Positions 1 through 11,800 of a stretch of 64,000 nucleotides of DNA are shown here, one piece after another. The notes under the pieces are model-generated. The model worked only from the letters and a program-made list of their open reading frames with translations. It did no database searches and was not told the DNA's origin. This DNA is from Elysia chlorotica (Eukaryota > Mollusca > Gastropoda > Plakobranchidae). The translations under genes and the position numbers were made by a program. Every line of letters begins with the position of its first letter. Position 1 is the stretch's first letter. The stretch is taken from assembly GCA_003991915.1 (NCBI GenBank), contig RQTK01000237.1, forward strand, positions 270,956-334,955. The letters run 5' to 3'.

Positions 1-185
1 TTACCTCTGGAAGCTTCACATTTCTTTCATATATATAATCTCATTATCATTTTGCTACTTCCAGGATTATGTCTTTGGTGAGAGTTCACATTGGGGCATA
101 AGAGGCATACAATTAAGAAAAAAAGCGTCCCTCTTACAAAAAATCATGAGCGGAGGAGATCTTGATCTAGATCTAGATCTAGGCC
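1..185 (+). repeat. Direct repeat, copy A
   Basis: The first 185 bases recur almost unchanged at 1089-1271, with small indels in the AT run and in the AGATCT run at the end. Both copies start TTACCTCTGGAAGCTTCACA. Copy A begins at the window edge and may extend further left. The spacing between copies is 1,088 bp and the sequence between them is unrelated to the repeat. Confidence 0.9.
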
Positions 186-204
186 TAGCAAAGATTTTAT
201 AACT

Positions 205-325
205 TCCCCTAGATCGCTGACAGGAAATGGCGGCCCGCTTTGAGATATATCAGCGCGCGAGCTAGCGGTGTCTGTGGGTCGGAGAGGGTGGGCGGGCAGC
301 AAGTGGGGGCAGGAACTACCGATTA
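205..325 (+). promoter_or_regulatory. CpG-richer block, candidate promoter with YY1-like site
   Basis: This is the only clearly GC/CpG-rich stretch upstream of ZFC3H1. It contains AAATGGCGGC at 225-234, which fits the YY1 core (AAnATGGCGGC) typical of housekeeping promoters, then GCGCGCG and GGGCGGG. It lies 2.9 kb upstream of the ATG, so a non-coding first exon would be needed to link it to ZFC3H1. A promoter for a gene to the left is equally possible. Confidence 0.3.
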
Positions 326-1088
326 CGAATCCAGTACAATAGATAAAAGGTTACCGGATGGATAGTTAATAGCCACTTCCTTAAACTAATGCTGATACAA
401 TTTTCGCAATTGCTCACCATTGGCTAATAGCGTTGTAGGGTAAGAAACAATCTTACGAAAAAATTTCAAAAGTTAATACTGATTTCCAATTCAATAGAAA
501 TAGCTTCAAGGGATCGTAAGTAGAACCTCGATGTAACTTACAACCAACATCTTACCATATTTTGTTCTCAATTTTTTAATAATTAGACTGGAGATAAAAA
601 CTCAGGCCTGCTCCCCGTCTGCTGTGCCATGTTCCAATGTTCCAGCTCAGAACCTAAATCTAGTGGACTGGATGTTTAATATATATATATGGAAAATTGA
701 TTTCCTAGATTATCACACAGTTTTTTCTCAGACAAGTTAATGCGGGTTATGACTAAGTTTTAGTTTGGCCATGGGTTTAGAACCACCACTGTAATCTGGA
801 GATCTAAATTACCAATATAGAATAGTATATGCCTTGACTGTTCAACCAACGATTATAAAGGAACCGTACATGTTTAATTTAGATCTAAGTCTGGCTAGAA
901 AAAAATCTACAACCCTCATCCGAAGCTGAGAGTGCGAGTTGTTTACAATAGAAACAAGGGATTGGCACGACTTTGTTCAGACTGACAATTGACACATATA
1001 TATCCATATGTTGCATGTACGTTTATCGTTTCTGTAACAAGCGATAAACGTACTGATTAATGGTCTTAGCGTGATAAGTCTATTAGTA

Positions 1089-1271
1089 TTACCTCTGGAA
1101 GCTTCACATTTCTTTCATATATATTATAATCTCATCATTTTGCTACTTCCAGGATTATGTCTTTGGTGAGAGTTCACATTGGGACATAAGAGGCGTACAA
1201 TTAAGAAAAAAGCTTCCCTCTTACAATAAATCATGAGCGGAGATCTTGATCTAGAATCTAGATCTAGGCCT
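1089..1271 (+). repeat. Direct repeat, copy B
   Basis: Second copy of the ~185 bp repeat seen at the left edge of the window. The similarity starts sharply at TTACCTCTGG and fades after GATCTAGGCCT. It may come from a partial segmental duplication or an element with long terminal direct repeats. No tell-tale TG...CA ends or coding region decide between these. Confidence 0.9.
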
Positions 1272-3105
1272 GCCTAATAGAGTTCTTCTCAGTCTAAAAA
1301 CTCGTTTCTGCCCATTTGGTGATGATCTGATGAGTGATGATTCACAAGGGTTTAGTCAGAAACTGAGAAAGGCCTAGAAATTTAGGACTAACACGAACTT
1401 GCAGTTTCTAGAGTCTAATTCTTTACCTTGCAATATTCTTGTCAACGAGGATCTTCCAAGTAACTTTCATTATAGATCTATGTTCTAATCGTAGTTATAT
1501 TATCTAATCTAGATCTAGGAAGTTTAAATGTGAAAATTAGTAGCTAGACTAGATTCAAGGGAATTTTTACCGAGATGGGTTTGCTCACTCAGATCTGTTA
1601 TAGGAATCAAAGGCCTCTAATTCTTACATTTTTATAGATTAGATAAGTGTATTTAGAACCAATAATGATTAAAAAAACAAATCACGAAAGACTCATGAAT
1701 CTAGTATCTAGACTCGGGGTTAAATGCAAGTACAAACAAAACGTAGGGCTAGCTATAAATGTTTGTTCTTAACATTACAATTTTTAGAATTTGAAGGCTT
1801 ACAACGAGACGTAAGCTAAATATCATGTTTGTGCATTCTACCCCAAATAGAATGTTAGAATCTCTCACTAGATCACGTTAAATTTTTTTTTAATGTCTCC
1901 TAGAAACAAGATCTTTAAAACTTTTTCTTCTTTCTCTCTCGGCGCAAATTTTAAAAACTACCCCCTCCTCTCTGTCTCTCTCTCACATTCTCTTCCTCTC
2001 TTTCTTTCCACTACATTTTGACAATGGTTACTTCATATTGTAAACCTGCATTGGTTAGAAAATTAGGATAAATATCCTTTATGTTACTTATTTATAATCT
2101 AAAAAACATGGCTCAAAATTCCTATGTTGAATTTGAACCGAAATAGAGGGCAGAAAAAAACTTCATTATAATACAAATCATAAATTTAGGATATTAACAT
2201 ATTTCAAACAGATTCTTGCTCACATTTTATAGAGATTTAAAACCACGAAACAAAATTCAATCAGTTAGCTTTGAAATTTTCACTAAATTGCCTAAACTTT
2301 TAAGCTTTAAAATGTCCCCTATAGGAGCGACTATACCAACTCATACAGCCTTTCCAGTAGGACGTAGACAATATGCAGGGATCTATTTTTAGTGGTTGTA
2401 AGTTCCTCGAGACTCAAAGGCTGTCGATGATGGACCGACAATCTGTGTTTTGCGACGGAGAGACAAAATTTGATCTGTGATGGTCTGTGTTGGACAACCT
2501 CCATTGTTTTGCGGCTCTCGATTCAAAACTTTTAAACGCACTTTTCTCTAGAATGTCTTTATAAGTATACATCCAAGCGGTATATAATTAGTAATAATAA
2601 AATAAGGTCACAATAAAAATTGTTTATTAAATTAAATAAGCTTAGTTTTTTAGATATTTGGAAATAAAAATAAGGCTGTGCAATTCGGCGGGCACCTGTG
2701 TTGCTTGGGTTGTTTATACCAAGACTGCGTTCTTTGTCATCTGTGAATGACGACCCAGGCTTGGCCTAGTTTGGTGTAGCTGGGGCCTTATGGTTTTGAT
2801 GAAGTAAAAGGTCCAGCATGGTAATGTGTGCATTTGTGCGCAAAAAGTTGCGACGATTTGATTAGTTCTCACATGCAGGTGTAGATCAGCATTTTATAGG
2901 CCTCAAACATTCTGAACAGGAGTGTTTCTGTCCTACTCCCAACTCCAAGTAATGGACAAAAACGTTACAGTGTATTATATATAAATGGCAATTTATTAAC
3001 AATATATATGCTTTATGACTCTGTAAAGTCTTCCTTCAGACCTTTTTACCCTTCTCTTCGCCAGAACACCAAAGAGTAGTTTTACAAGTTATAGTCCAGA
3101 TTGCC

Positions 3106-3153
3106 ATGTTCTGCCTGTATAAGCAATGGCTAGTTATCATGCACATGCAATGA
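3106..3153 (+). other. Short upstream ORF overlapping the ZFC3H1 start
   Basis: An ATG at 3106 opens a 15-codon frame that ends at TGA 3151-3153 and overlaps the proposed ZFC3H1 start at 3126 in another frame. If this stretch is in the mature mRNA it could lower initiation at the main ATG. Confidence 0.3.
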
Positions 3154-3557
3154 CAACCACAAAAGAAGAGGGAGAGTTGAGTGAGGATGATGATGATTCT
3201 TACAGCCATAGACAGTTACCATTTTCTAAAAGTGGATACACTGCAAAGACTTATTATGATAGCCGCTTTTCTGGTAAAGCTATGCAGGGAAATAAAACAG
3301 TCAGCTACAATTCAAATAGTGTTAGGTCATCATTTGTCAGACATGATGGTAAGCACAGTAGGAAAAATGACTTAAGCAGATCAAAGAGATGGGACAAGGG
3401 AGACGCAAGTCTAAGTATTTCAAGCAGCACTGCCAGCAGCATAGATGGTGATGGAAAAAGATGCAGAGACACTCATGACAGAAATCGCACCCATTCTCCA
3501 CAAAGTCATGGATGTTCAAAGTGTATCCTTCCATATAAGCTTAAATGGACTGACATT
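3126..3557 (+). CDS. ZFC3H1: ZFC3H1 exon 1 (3' end uncertain)
   Basis: Encodes the start codon, the acidic KEEGELSEDDDD motif and a Ser/Arg-rich disordered stretch. In mammals the matching KEEGELEDGEISDDDN region lies at the N terminus. The donor is not clear: GTATGA after 3557 keeps phase with an exon 2 start at 3901. GTCATG after 3504, or a stronger GTAAGC after 3348, would need an exon 2 start at 3899 or 3860. The Ser/Arg-rich frame stays open past 3500, which favours a late donor. Confidence 0.7.
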
Positions 3558-5775
3558 GTATGAAAGGTTTTATAACAACTTTCTGTGCTTAATTTTTTTT
3601 TTTTTTTTTAATGATAAAAAATTTATGAAAAATTAGATTCTTTTTCAGTTGATGACAAAACATTTGTCCCAAAGGAAGTTCAAATACCATGTTTTAAGTC
3701 ATTTTATGTATATATATATATGTGTGTGTGTGTCTGCGTGCGTGTATGTGTTCCTACATTCATGGCATGGTTTTTGAGTAATGGCTCTCATGTTGTGCAT
3801 TATTATACACTTAACAAGCCACATAGTCTGGTCGAATCGAAGATTCCGGGCTTCATCAGTGAGACCACTGAGTCCTACTCTTCATATGAAACAAACAGAG
3901 AGATCTGATGATTGGAGTCGATTTGGTGAAGCTGACAATCAAGATGAAACTGAGGAGGAAATAGCACGTCTTCAGAAGGAGTATGAAAGGATCCAAGAGC
4001 AGTTGAAAAATTTAGGGGATGAGGACAATGAGGAAGATGACAGAGGTAAGAGCATAGCGTTCTACCTTAGTATTAACTGTTTATTTTTCTAGCATTGTGT
4101 TTTACAAGTCTTTCAAAATAGAGGATATCTATGGCATCTTCATCGTAGAGTTTCATCATTCAAGAATTCTTTGTTGGACCCAATAGAGGCAAATAATGGT
4201 TCATTTTACGAGTCCATCATCTAAGAATTAGAATATATTTGCAAGGATGCAAATTTTCTGTAAATTTACAAATTTCAGTGCATTTATGCAAAATGTATAT
4301 TTAGGTATGATAATGAATAATACATGTATAATATTCTTTGTAAAATTGCTGCTTAACTAGGAAGCAATTTAGTAGAATTAATTTGACCCGTATTTATGCA
4401 TAATCTTTCTTGTAATCTTACTTTTCAACAGATAAAAAATGACACAAATTTTTTAAAGTGCTTCATATTCATATTCAGAATAAGATTGTTTTGTTTTTCT
4501 TTATTTCAAAAGCAACAGATGTTGAGACACAACTTGTTGAGCTGTGCGATGAGACTGAACAGACAGGCAGTGTTGATGGACCAACGAATAGTGACCAGAA
4601 AAACAATAGAAACTCGTCCTTAGTACTTGGTATTGAGATTGATGACACTGCTACGTCTGGTCAGGTGAGCTTTTTTTCCTCTGTGGCAGCTCTTGAGTCA
4701 TAATGTTGGTTTACTGATTATGTGTGTACCCAAAAATGCATTCAGTGTAGAAGATAATACAGGGGATCTCGCATATAGCAACATCGGACTCGACGAAACC
4801 TCGGCCGTAACGGAGACTATCTTAGGGTTGTTTTTTTCCCCTTATATAAAGCCTATAAAAGGACCTTGGGCCTAGCGAAGTGACTAAACGAAAACCTTGG
4901 ACGTAACGAAGTACTGGGCTAGAATAGTGGATGAGATTTCCAGAGATTTCAGCCTATAAATAGCTATGAAAAACGCGAGCGTGGCGCATTATACGTGTGC
5001 AGGTTAAGTTTTCGTTTCCAGTTTATAGAAAGATCATAAACAAGGATGCTCGATATGCAAAAATTGACTGGGTGCAGATGTTTATGTACTGAGTTATCAG
5101 CTAATTAAGTTACCATGTCTTAATGATGAGAATTAACAAACTGACGTATAATTAAATCTTAAACAGGCTCTAGAATGAGAATATTTGAAACTAGAACAGT
5201 AGATGTGGAAACCACAAAAATATCACGAAGAGGAGGTACAGATTCAAAGTGAGAGAGAGACAGACAGATACAGAAAGGTGGAGGAGGGGGCGGAGGAAAA
5301 GAGGAAGAAATATGTTATGTCGTATCGAGTGTGGCGAGACAGCCCGACGGGGCTAGGACTAGTGTTGCATCACTACTCCTATAGAGATCAGAGAAGCTTT
5401 GATGCAGTGTGTGCGTGTGGTTTTCGCATATGTTAGCGTGAAAGATCATGTTTATTTGGCATATTGATTTGGCACACCTCTTCTCTCCCCACATGCACAG
5501 AATCACTGTCACTGTGTCAGGTATGTCTTTGAGTGGGACTGTGTTTATTCCACCTCAGTCTTGGCCCAGCCTTGACACGCAAACATTGCCAGTTCGTTTA
5601 ATTTTCACTTACTTGTTAATCAGTTCTCAATTTTCAATGACAAAGGCATAGAAAATACCTTTCCTTAGAAGCGAAATTGAAGTTCACAAAGGGGGGTAAA
5701 CGAGCAGTAAAAGAGCAGAACACCCAACCCCCCCTCCTTCTCTTATATGCTTATTACTTGTCCCATCCCCCTCCC

Positions 5776-5854
<79 letters not shown>

Positions 5855-8800
5855 TCTCTCTCCCCCCCTTTCCCTCTCTCCATTCCCTTCTCTCTCATTA
5901 TATTAACCGGGCAGTGCTAGATTTAGTTTAGTCACCAATATTGATTCCTGACAATGGGAAAACGAACTTTGTTTAGATGTGTTGTCATGTAGCGTCTGTA
6001 TCTAGAACAGTAAAAGAGGGGGAGGGCAAGAAATACGCTGCTGTGCATGATTTCTCTCAGACCTAGATCCACGTACATACATTTAACACTTCGCACATGT
6101 TACTTGTCAGATCAAAACGCCACAAACACACACATAAACCTAAAAGATCCGATATCGGCACTTGAGACATTTAGCTTAGCCAAGGTTGGAACTGCACAGT
6201 TACTTGGGTTCCTTTTCAATTCGGTAGTGCTCCTGGTTGACGAGGTGGACAAAACTAGGACAGGTATGTCTATGGGTTTCTTCAGGAAATTAAATGGAGG
6301 TATAAAGTACCGACGATCAAAGATATTTTAAAATCTCAATTGAGTTCACTTCCAGTCTCGCATGCTCGAGCAGCATCAGCTCCTTTTGAAAATATTTACT
6401 CAAACTCAAGATTAATGCCAGTTCTTATTCATTGAACACAGACACTTGTTTTTTGTTTGAAACCAAATTTGAGCCAATGGAGGAGGTGAAATCATTTTGG
6501 GAAACAAGAAAGTTGTTTTAAAACATTAAATATCAGAGAAAGACAACAAAAAACAAAACATCACAAAGTAATTAAAAATTACGACCTCGCCTGTTACGAA
6601 ACCTCAGACGTAACGAAATTTTTGAGCTGGCCCACTTACCAACTTGATTGTCAACAGGATGAGGATCTAGAGGACAGCAATGAGCAGGAATTGAGGCGAC
6701 TAGCCCTAGCAACATCAGCTCGACACCTTCGCCTCTTGGCAGCTCAAACTAGTGTGCCATTACCAGGCAAGTTTTTTTTTTTTTTTTAGATGAAAGATGA
6801 CCTTTTACAATTGTCATATGGGATTTTCCTGGGCTCACTAGATGTATAACAAAGAGAATCATTCTTTTCATAGTAAAATAGTTAAAGACATATTTTAAGG
6901 TCATAACTTGTAGATATATTTTATGAATGATTCTACAATGTCCATGCAAACGATACAGCTTTAAAAAAAATTGGTTTTGTAAAATATGAAGGAAAAAAAT
7001 TTTGAATACAATAAAACCAGTAAAAATGGCCTTAACTGTTTATTATATTTTTATGTGTCAAAATCTTTAAATTCCGGAAAGTCTGACACAATGTTTATAG
7101 CATTAGTCTTGTAACAGAAGTTTACTAACACATGCCATTTTGTGCTCTGTTCAGAGCTTCCTCAGAGTAATCAGGATTTGGGTGTAGTGATCATACCAGA
7201 TGCTGAGGCCATTTCACCAGAACCAGAGCCTGAGATTGTGACTGTGGATGAGGAGGAGGAAGAGGATAAAGAAAATGATGATGGAGACGATGTAGTTGTC
7301 ACAGGGCAAGTTCGTTCTACAAAAGCCCAAGAGATTTGCAGGGGAGAGAAGAAAAGTAAAACTGAAGAGGGTAAAAGCGATGCCAGAACCATCACCTCCA
7401 AGAGAAGAAAAAAATTACCTAAAGAGAGGAAGGAAAAGAATCAATACGAAAAAGGTGGCCAGATAGTTGATGAGAATATCAAGTCGAAAATTATTCCAAC
7501 TTCAAAAAAGATGAAGGAAAGGAGGCGTAAAAGAACCTCTAGTGATAAAGGTACTTTTATCAATTTTCTTTTATGAAAATATTCAAGACCACCAAAGCAA
7601 ATATTTGTATTAAAATAGAGATAATATTAAGAGCCATTGAGTAAATGGAAATCATTATACAATTTTTTTTGTTAAGAAAAAATATGTGGATATTTACAGA
7701 AAAGCTAATGCAAGTAAAGCACCAAGGTGAAGCTACTCTTTTTTTTGCTGTGAACTGTTTAAATTATTAGTGTGAACTCTTTGCAAAATACTATATTTTT
7801 TTAAACTAGCCAATGCCCTGTTCATTGAACATTAAGTTGTGTTAGCAGAAAAAAATACAGAATTTAAAACGTTCAAATTCGATAAAAATTTCCATTTACC
7901 TTACAATCCATGCATGTGTGAAATTTTTTTACGTTTTACTGTTCAATACACCTCTTTTTTTTTCTATAACTATTTAATACATTTCCGACCGGTAGTCGCG
8001 GTGAAATAAGATGGATTGGTAATTATGGTTGATAACATTGATTAATTAAAAATCGATTAGTCATTGATGTTATTAGTTTTATGACTCTGAAATTTTCTCT
8101 GGCTCATTTTTAATTTTACTGTAAAATTTGGGATTTTAGGGTGGAGCGGTTTGGATTTGATCGCATGTCTAAGTTTGAGACGAAGACAATTGTATATATA
8201 GATAATAGAGAAATAATCAAACTCATTGGTTAAGAGTAATATTGCATTCAACTATTTAATACTTATTGAGTTTGTTTGTCATGGTAATCTCACCTTACAA
8301 AATTGCAATGAAATAAGCATTGGTGAGATTCCTGGAGAAAACTTGAATAATGATAATTTAAATTTTCACAGGTGGTGTGCACTCGTCAAGCGGTCGCAGT
8401 GGTAAAGACAGCAAAGGAGACAAGTGGGCCCTTCAGTGTGAAAGTCTGCGACAGCTGGCACTGAATGACCCTCAGCTGGCTTACAACAAGTTTATGGAGT
8501 TGGTCAAATCCAAAGATGAGCGTAGCACAGTCAAGCCCAAGAAGCCTACTGTCACGGGCACTATGAAGGATTTCAAGGTGGGGAGTTGATTGACTTTTGA
8601 ACTGATTCTAAACAGCTAGTGATATCTTGGAGGCTTAGTTTCATTATGTACTCAACAGACCACAATCTGTATTAGGTACTCCATGATCTTTTTTCTAAAA
8701 TTTAAAAAAAAATTGATAACTAAAAGAGAAATCATTTTATGTTAAATGGATGTGAAATCATGAAGAAAGCAAGGGAAAAGGAGACTTTTTTTAAACTAGG

Positions 8801-11800
8801 CAAAGAGAAGATAAAGAAATAAATCCAGCGATCAGTCCTCTTGAAATTGGAACCACTTGCGTTAGGATGCTTGAAATATTCTTTTCCTGTACTCTTTTCT
8901 GTAGAGGCAAGTCAATATACCAGTTTTAACAGACAAGGATAACTCTAGTGAGACGGAGCAAGGGAAGCAGAAGAAAAAGACAGAGCATCCTCCAAAGCAG
9001 AAAACATTGAAATCTGGTGATTCTACGAGAGAAAAGAAAGCAGGACCACCCGAAAAACGATCCAGTACTCACAACAAAGACAACTATGACCAAGTAGAGA
9101 TGGATATTGACAGCGGTGCTGAGTACCAAGAGGGTGGGTATATGCAGGAGTCTCAATTTCTACATAGTTCTAGAGCGCCAGTAGCTCAATCGACTAGCGT
9201 TGCCAGCTGTTCTGTATTCTTATAGGATTCTTTGGGAAAGCTGGGGGATTTAAAATTAATGAATGATTCCTGGGTTAGACGATATTTCTGTGTTGTATTG
9301 GCTGTCGCTTGTCATGTGAGATCCAAGGTATTTGAAAGTCTAAATATTGCTTTGTGGTGTCTTGTTTTTACAACTTATAATCTTATCTAATGAAATGTCA
9401 ACGCAATCTATAATTAAAGGCTTAAATTAAGGCATGAAAAGTTCTCTTAAGGTTTGTTGAACTATCTGAATGTCAATAGTACATACACCATTTTGATATG
9501 ACTTATAATGTTGCTCTTGAAGTATGTTTTCTCTAGTCTGTATTTAGAAAGTTGGCTTTTAACAAGACAGTTATTGACATTTATTGTATTGATAATTATA
9601 ACATCAGAGAAACACCATACTTTTCACACTTTGTTTCTTTGTTAGACAAACTCAAATGTTCTAATCAGTTCATTTCAAATCTTGTTTAGTCATCACAGAC
9701 TGTCAAGTTATGCTGCTTATATTTCTGCCATACGTTATCTATCCATTTTGATAATTGCAACAGAATATTGAACCACAACTTAAATCTTAAATTTTTGCTA
9801 AAGATATCCTTTTTGCTGCTAAGTTTTAATTTTGACTTAATTCAAATCATTGATTTTAGCACACAAACAAAATGGATTTAATATATATAAGATATAATCT
9901 TTATAGTTTTTTTTGTGCTACTTTTATAATTTTTCTTTTTTATTCATAGAAGAAGCTACAACAATAGGAAAACTTCAGCTTGCCATGCAGCCTGTGGCAC
10001 CTTATGTAAGTAAATACCAAACCAATCTTCTTCATTCCATATCAAGTTACCTTTGAGGGTTGAACACTTGAATTTCTTTTAAAATAGTCGTGTAATCAAG
10101 TGAAGTACAAGTACACCCTTCATCGATGAATACAGCTGCTATTCTTTCAAACACACTAATTCTGGCACCTGCTGTTGAATCGGTCTGCGACTGATGATGC
10201 TCCTTGTTTTCTACAAATGCTGTGCCAAAGTTTTGGCTTGCCAAATCAGTTGCTATTAAACTATTTGTAGCTGAAGGCTGTGAAAACTGTATGTTGTTTT
10301 GTAATATGTATTAAGTTATTAAGGACTCTTTAGTGCTTTAACTCTCATACTCTGTTATGGCACAAAGGATGCTGAAAAGTAGAATTATTTTCACTATTGT
10401 ATTTGATACAATATGGCCTTTCTGATATATTTTTTTTATGCTCCAATTTTTTCATTTTATTTCAGAACATGCCACTGTTTGCACCAGTCTCAAGTCAAGC
10501 AGTGAATTCAGCAGCTTTACCAGCATTAACACACATCCCTCAACCCATATCAATGACAGGGAATCCCTTTGTGACTCAGAATCTATCTGGCATCCTTCCT
10601 CAACCTCCCCCCTCCTTGCCCATCCTCCCATTGCAGCCCCCACCCCCTTCCCAACCTCCTCCACCTTTACCTCCACCACCACCTCCTCCTCCACCACCAC
10701 CACCACCTACAGTCTCGCCACCCAATCCCATCACAGCCTTTGATGTGTCTAAAAACCAAAGTGCCAATGTGCCATTCAACCACCACCATTTCTCAAATCA
10801 ACCTCATCAAGGTTGCATCTTGTCCCAGTCAGAATTTAATAGTTTTGATGCTTCAGTTGGTTTGGGCCTGACTCTGAAATCTTTCATTAAAAATAATACT
10901 GAGATCCCAAGCTCAACTATACAACAGGGACCCATCAACTTGGATTCAGCGATCGAACAACAAATTCATCAAATAAGGCTTGCTACAGAAGGTAGACTTA
11001 AGGACCCACTAACAGAGACAGAGCTGAAACCTGTACCGTTATCAAATAAACAGATGCCTCAGTTGATATCAATTAATTTGAAACAAAGACGCTTCTCGAA
11101 AGGAGAGATGTTAGGGAAACGATTTGTGTTTGAAGAAGACTCACCCACCCGCCCACCACAAGAGATTATGACTGTCACACACGCAAATTCAGGGCATTTA
11201 TCTCTTCCACGGAATGAAAAAGATCCCCTTTCTTCCAGGATTGTTGAGGGTGTATTTCAGGAAGCTCAAGTTCGAGCACTATCTCCAGGCATCTGGAAGC
11301 CTATCCAAGGCTACTCTGAGTATGAGAATATAGACGATAGAAAAATACAATCTCCTATTTCAGTTTTTGTGGAGTCAGAGTCTCTTCACCACTTGAAAAG
11401 TGGAGATACTGGACAAAAATCTATAGAGAACAGAGAGCATAGGAATGTTTACCTGGGACGTTTAGATGAAAACAGTTTCATTGCAAAAAGACATGTTGCA
11501 GAATCAGAGCAAGTTTCTAGTTGGAGGGACTGGGAATATAGAAAAGATACCAATAGAGAGCGGATGTATAGAAACAGATTCCATGACCATTCGGTATATA
11601 ACAGAGGCTCCCCAGATGTGGACCCAAGAACGAGAGAGCATAAAAGGCACAGGAGACATCGTAAATCTGAAAGTCCCACTGGGGGTATCAGAGGATCCCA
11701 TTGTGCTTCTCCTCATATCAGCCGTAGCCCGCCTAGAGAGCGCTTGTCCTATTCACCATCATGGTTTTCCCCACAAGGAGAGTCTGGGCGATCCCCATAC

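Larger units (their letters stand above)
1..3125. other. Upstream region of ZFC3H1
   Basis: No open reading frame here looks like protein. The stretch holds a direct repeat (1-185 and 1089-1271), a CpG-richer block near 205-325, and several runs of the palindromic motif ATCTAGATCT. A CT-rich patch lies near 1925-2010. Any 5' UTR exon of ZFC3H1 would lie in this interval, but I could not fix its boundaries. Confidence 0.6.
4665..6657 (+). other. ZFC3H1 intron 3 with dispersed-repeat sequence
   Basis: This 2 kb intron holds motif copies of the type CCTYGGNCGTAACGAAG near 4798-4910 and again near 6600, plus a purine-rich patch (5230-5310) and a long CT microsatellite. The segment 4779-4825 recurs inverted at 34671-34717. 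It looks like one or more non-coding mobile elements; no protein-coding part is visible. Confidence 0.6.

Noticed and set aside
1-1271. LTR retrotransposon with terminal repeats
   Set aside because: No primer-binding site, polypurine tract, TG...CA ends or coding region could be shown; kept only as a direct repeat.
10397-10465. Upstream start of the 693-codon frame (MYLIQYGLSD...)
   Set aside because: This is intron read-through; a strong acceptor TTATTTCAG sits at 10465 and the frame fits exon 8 only from 10466.
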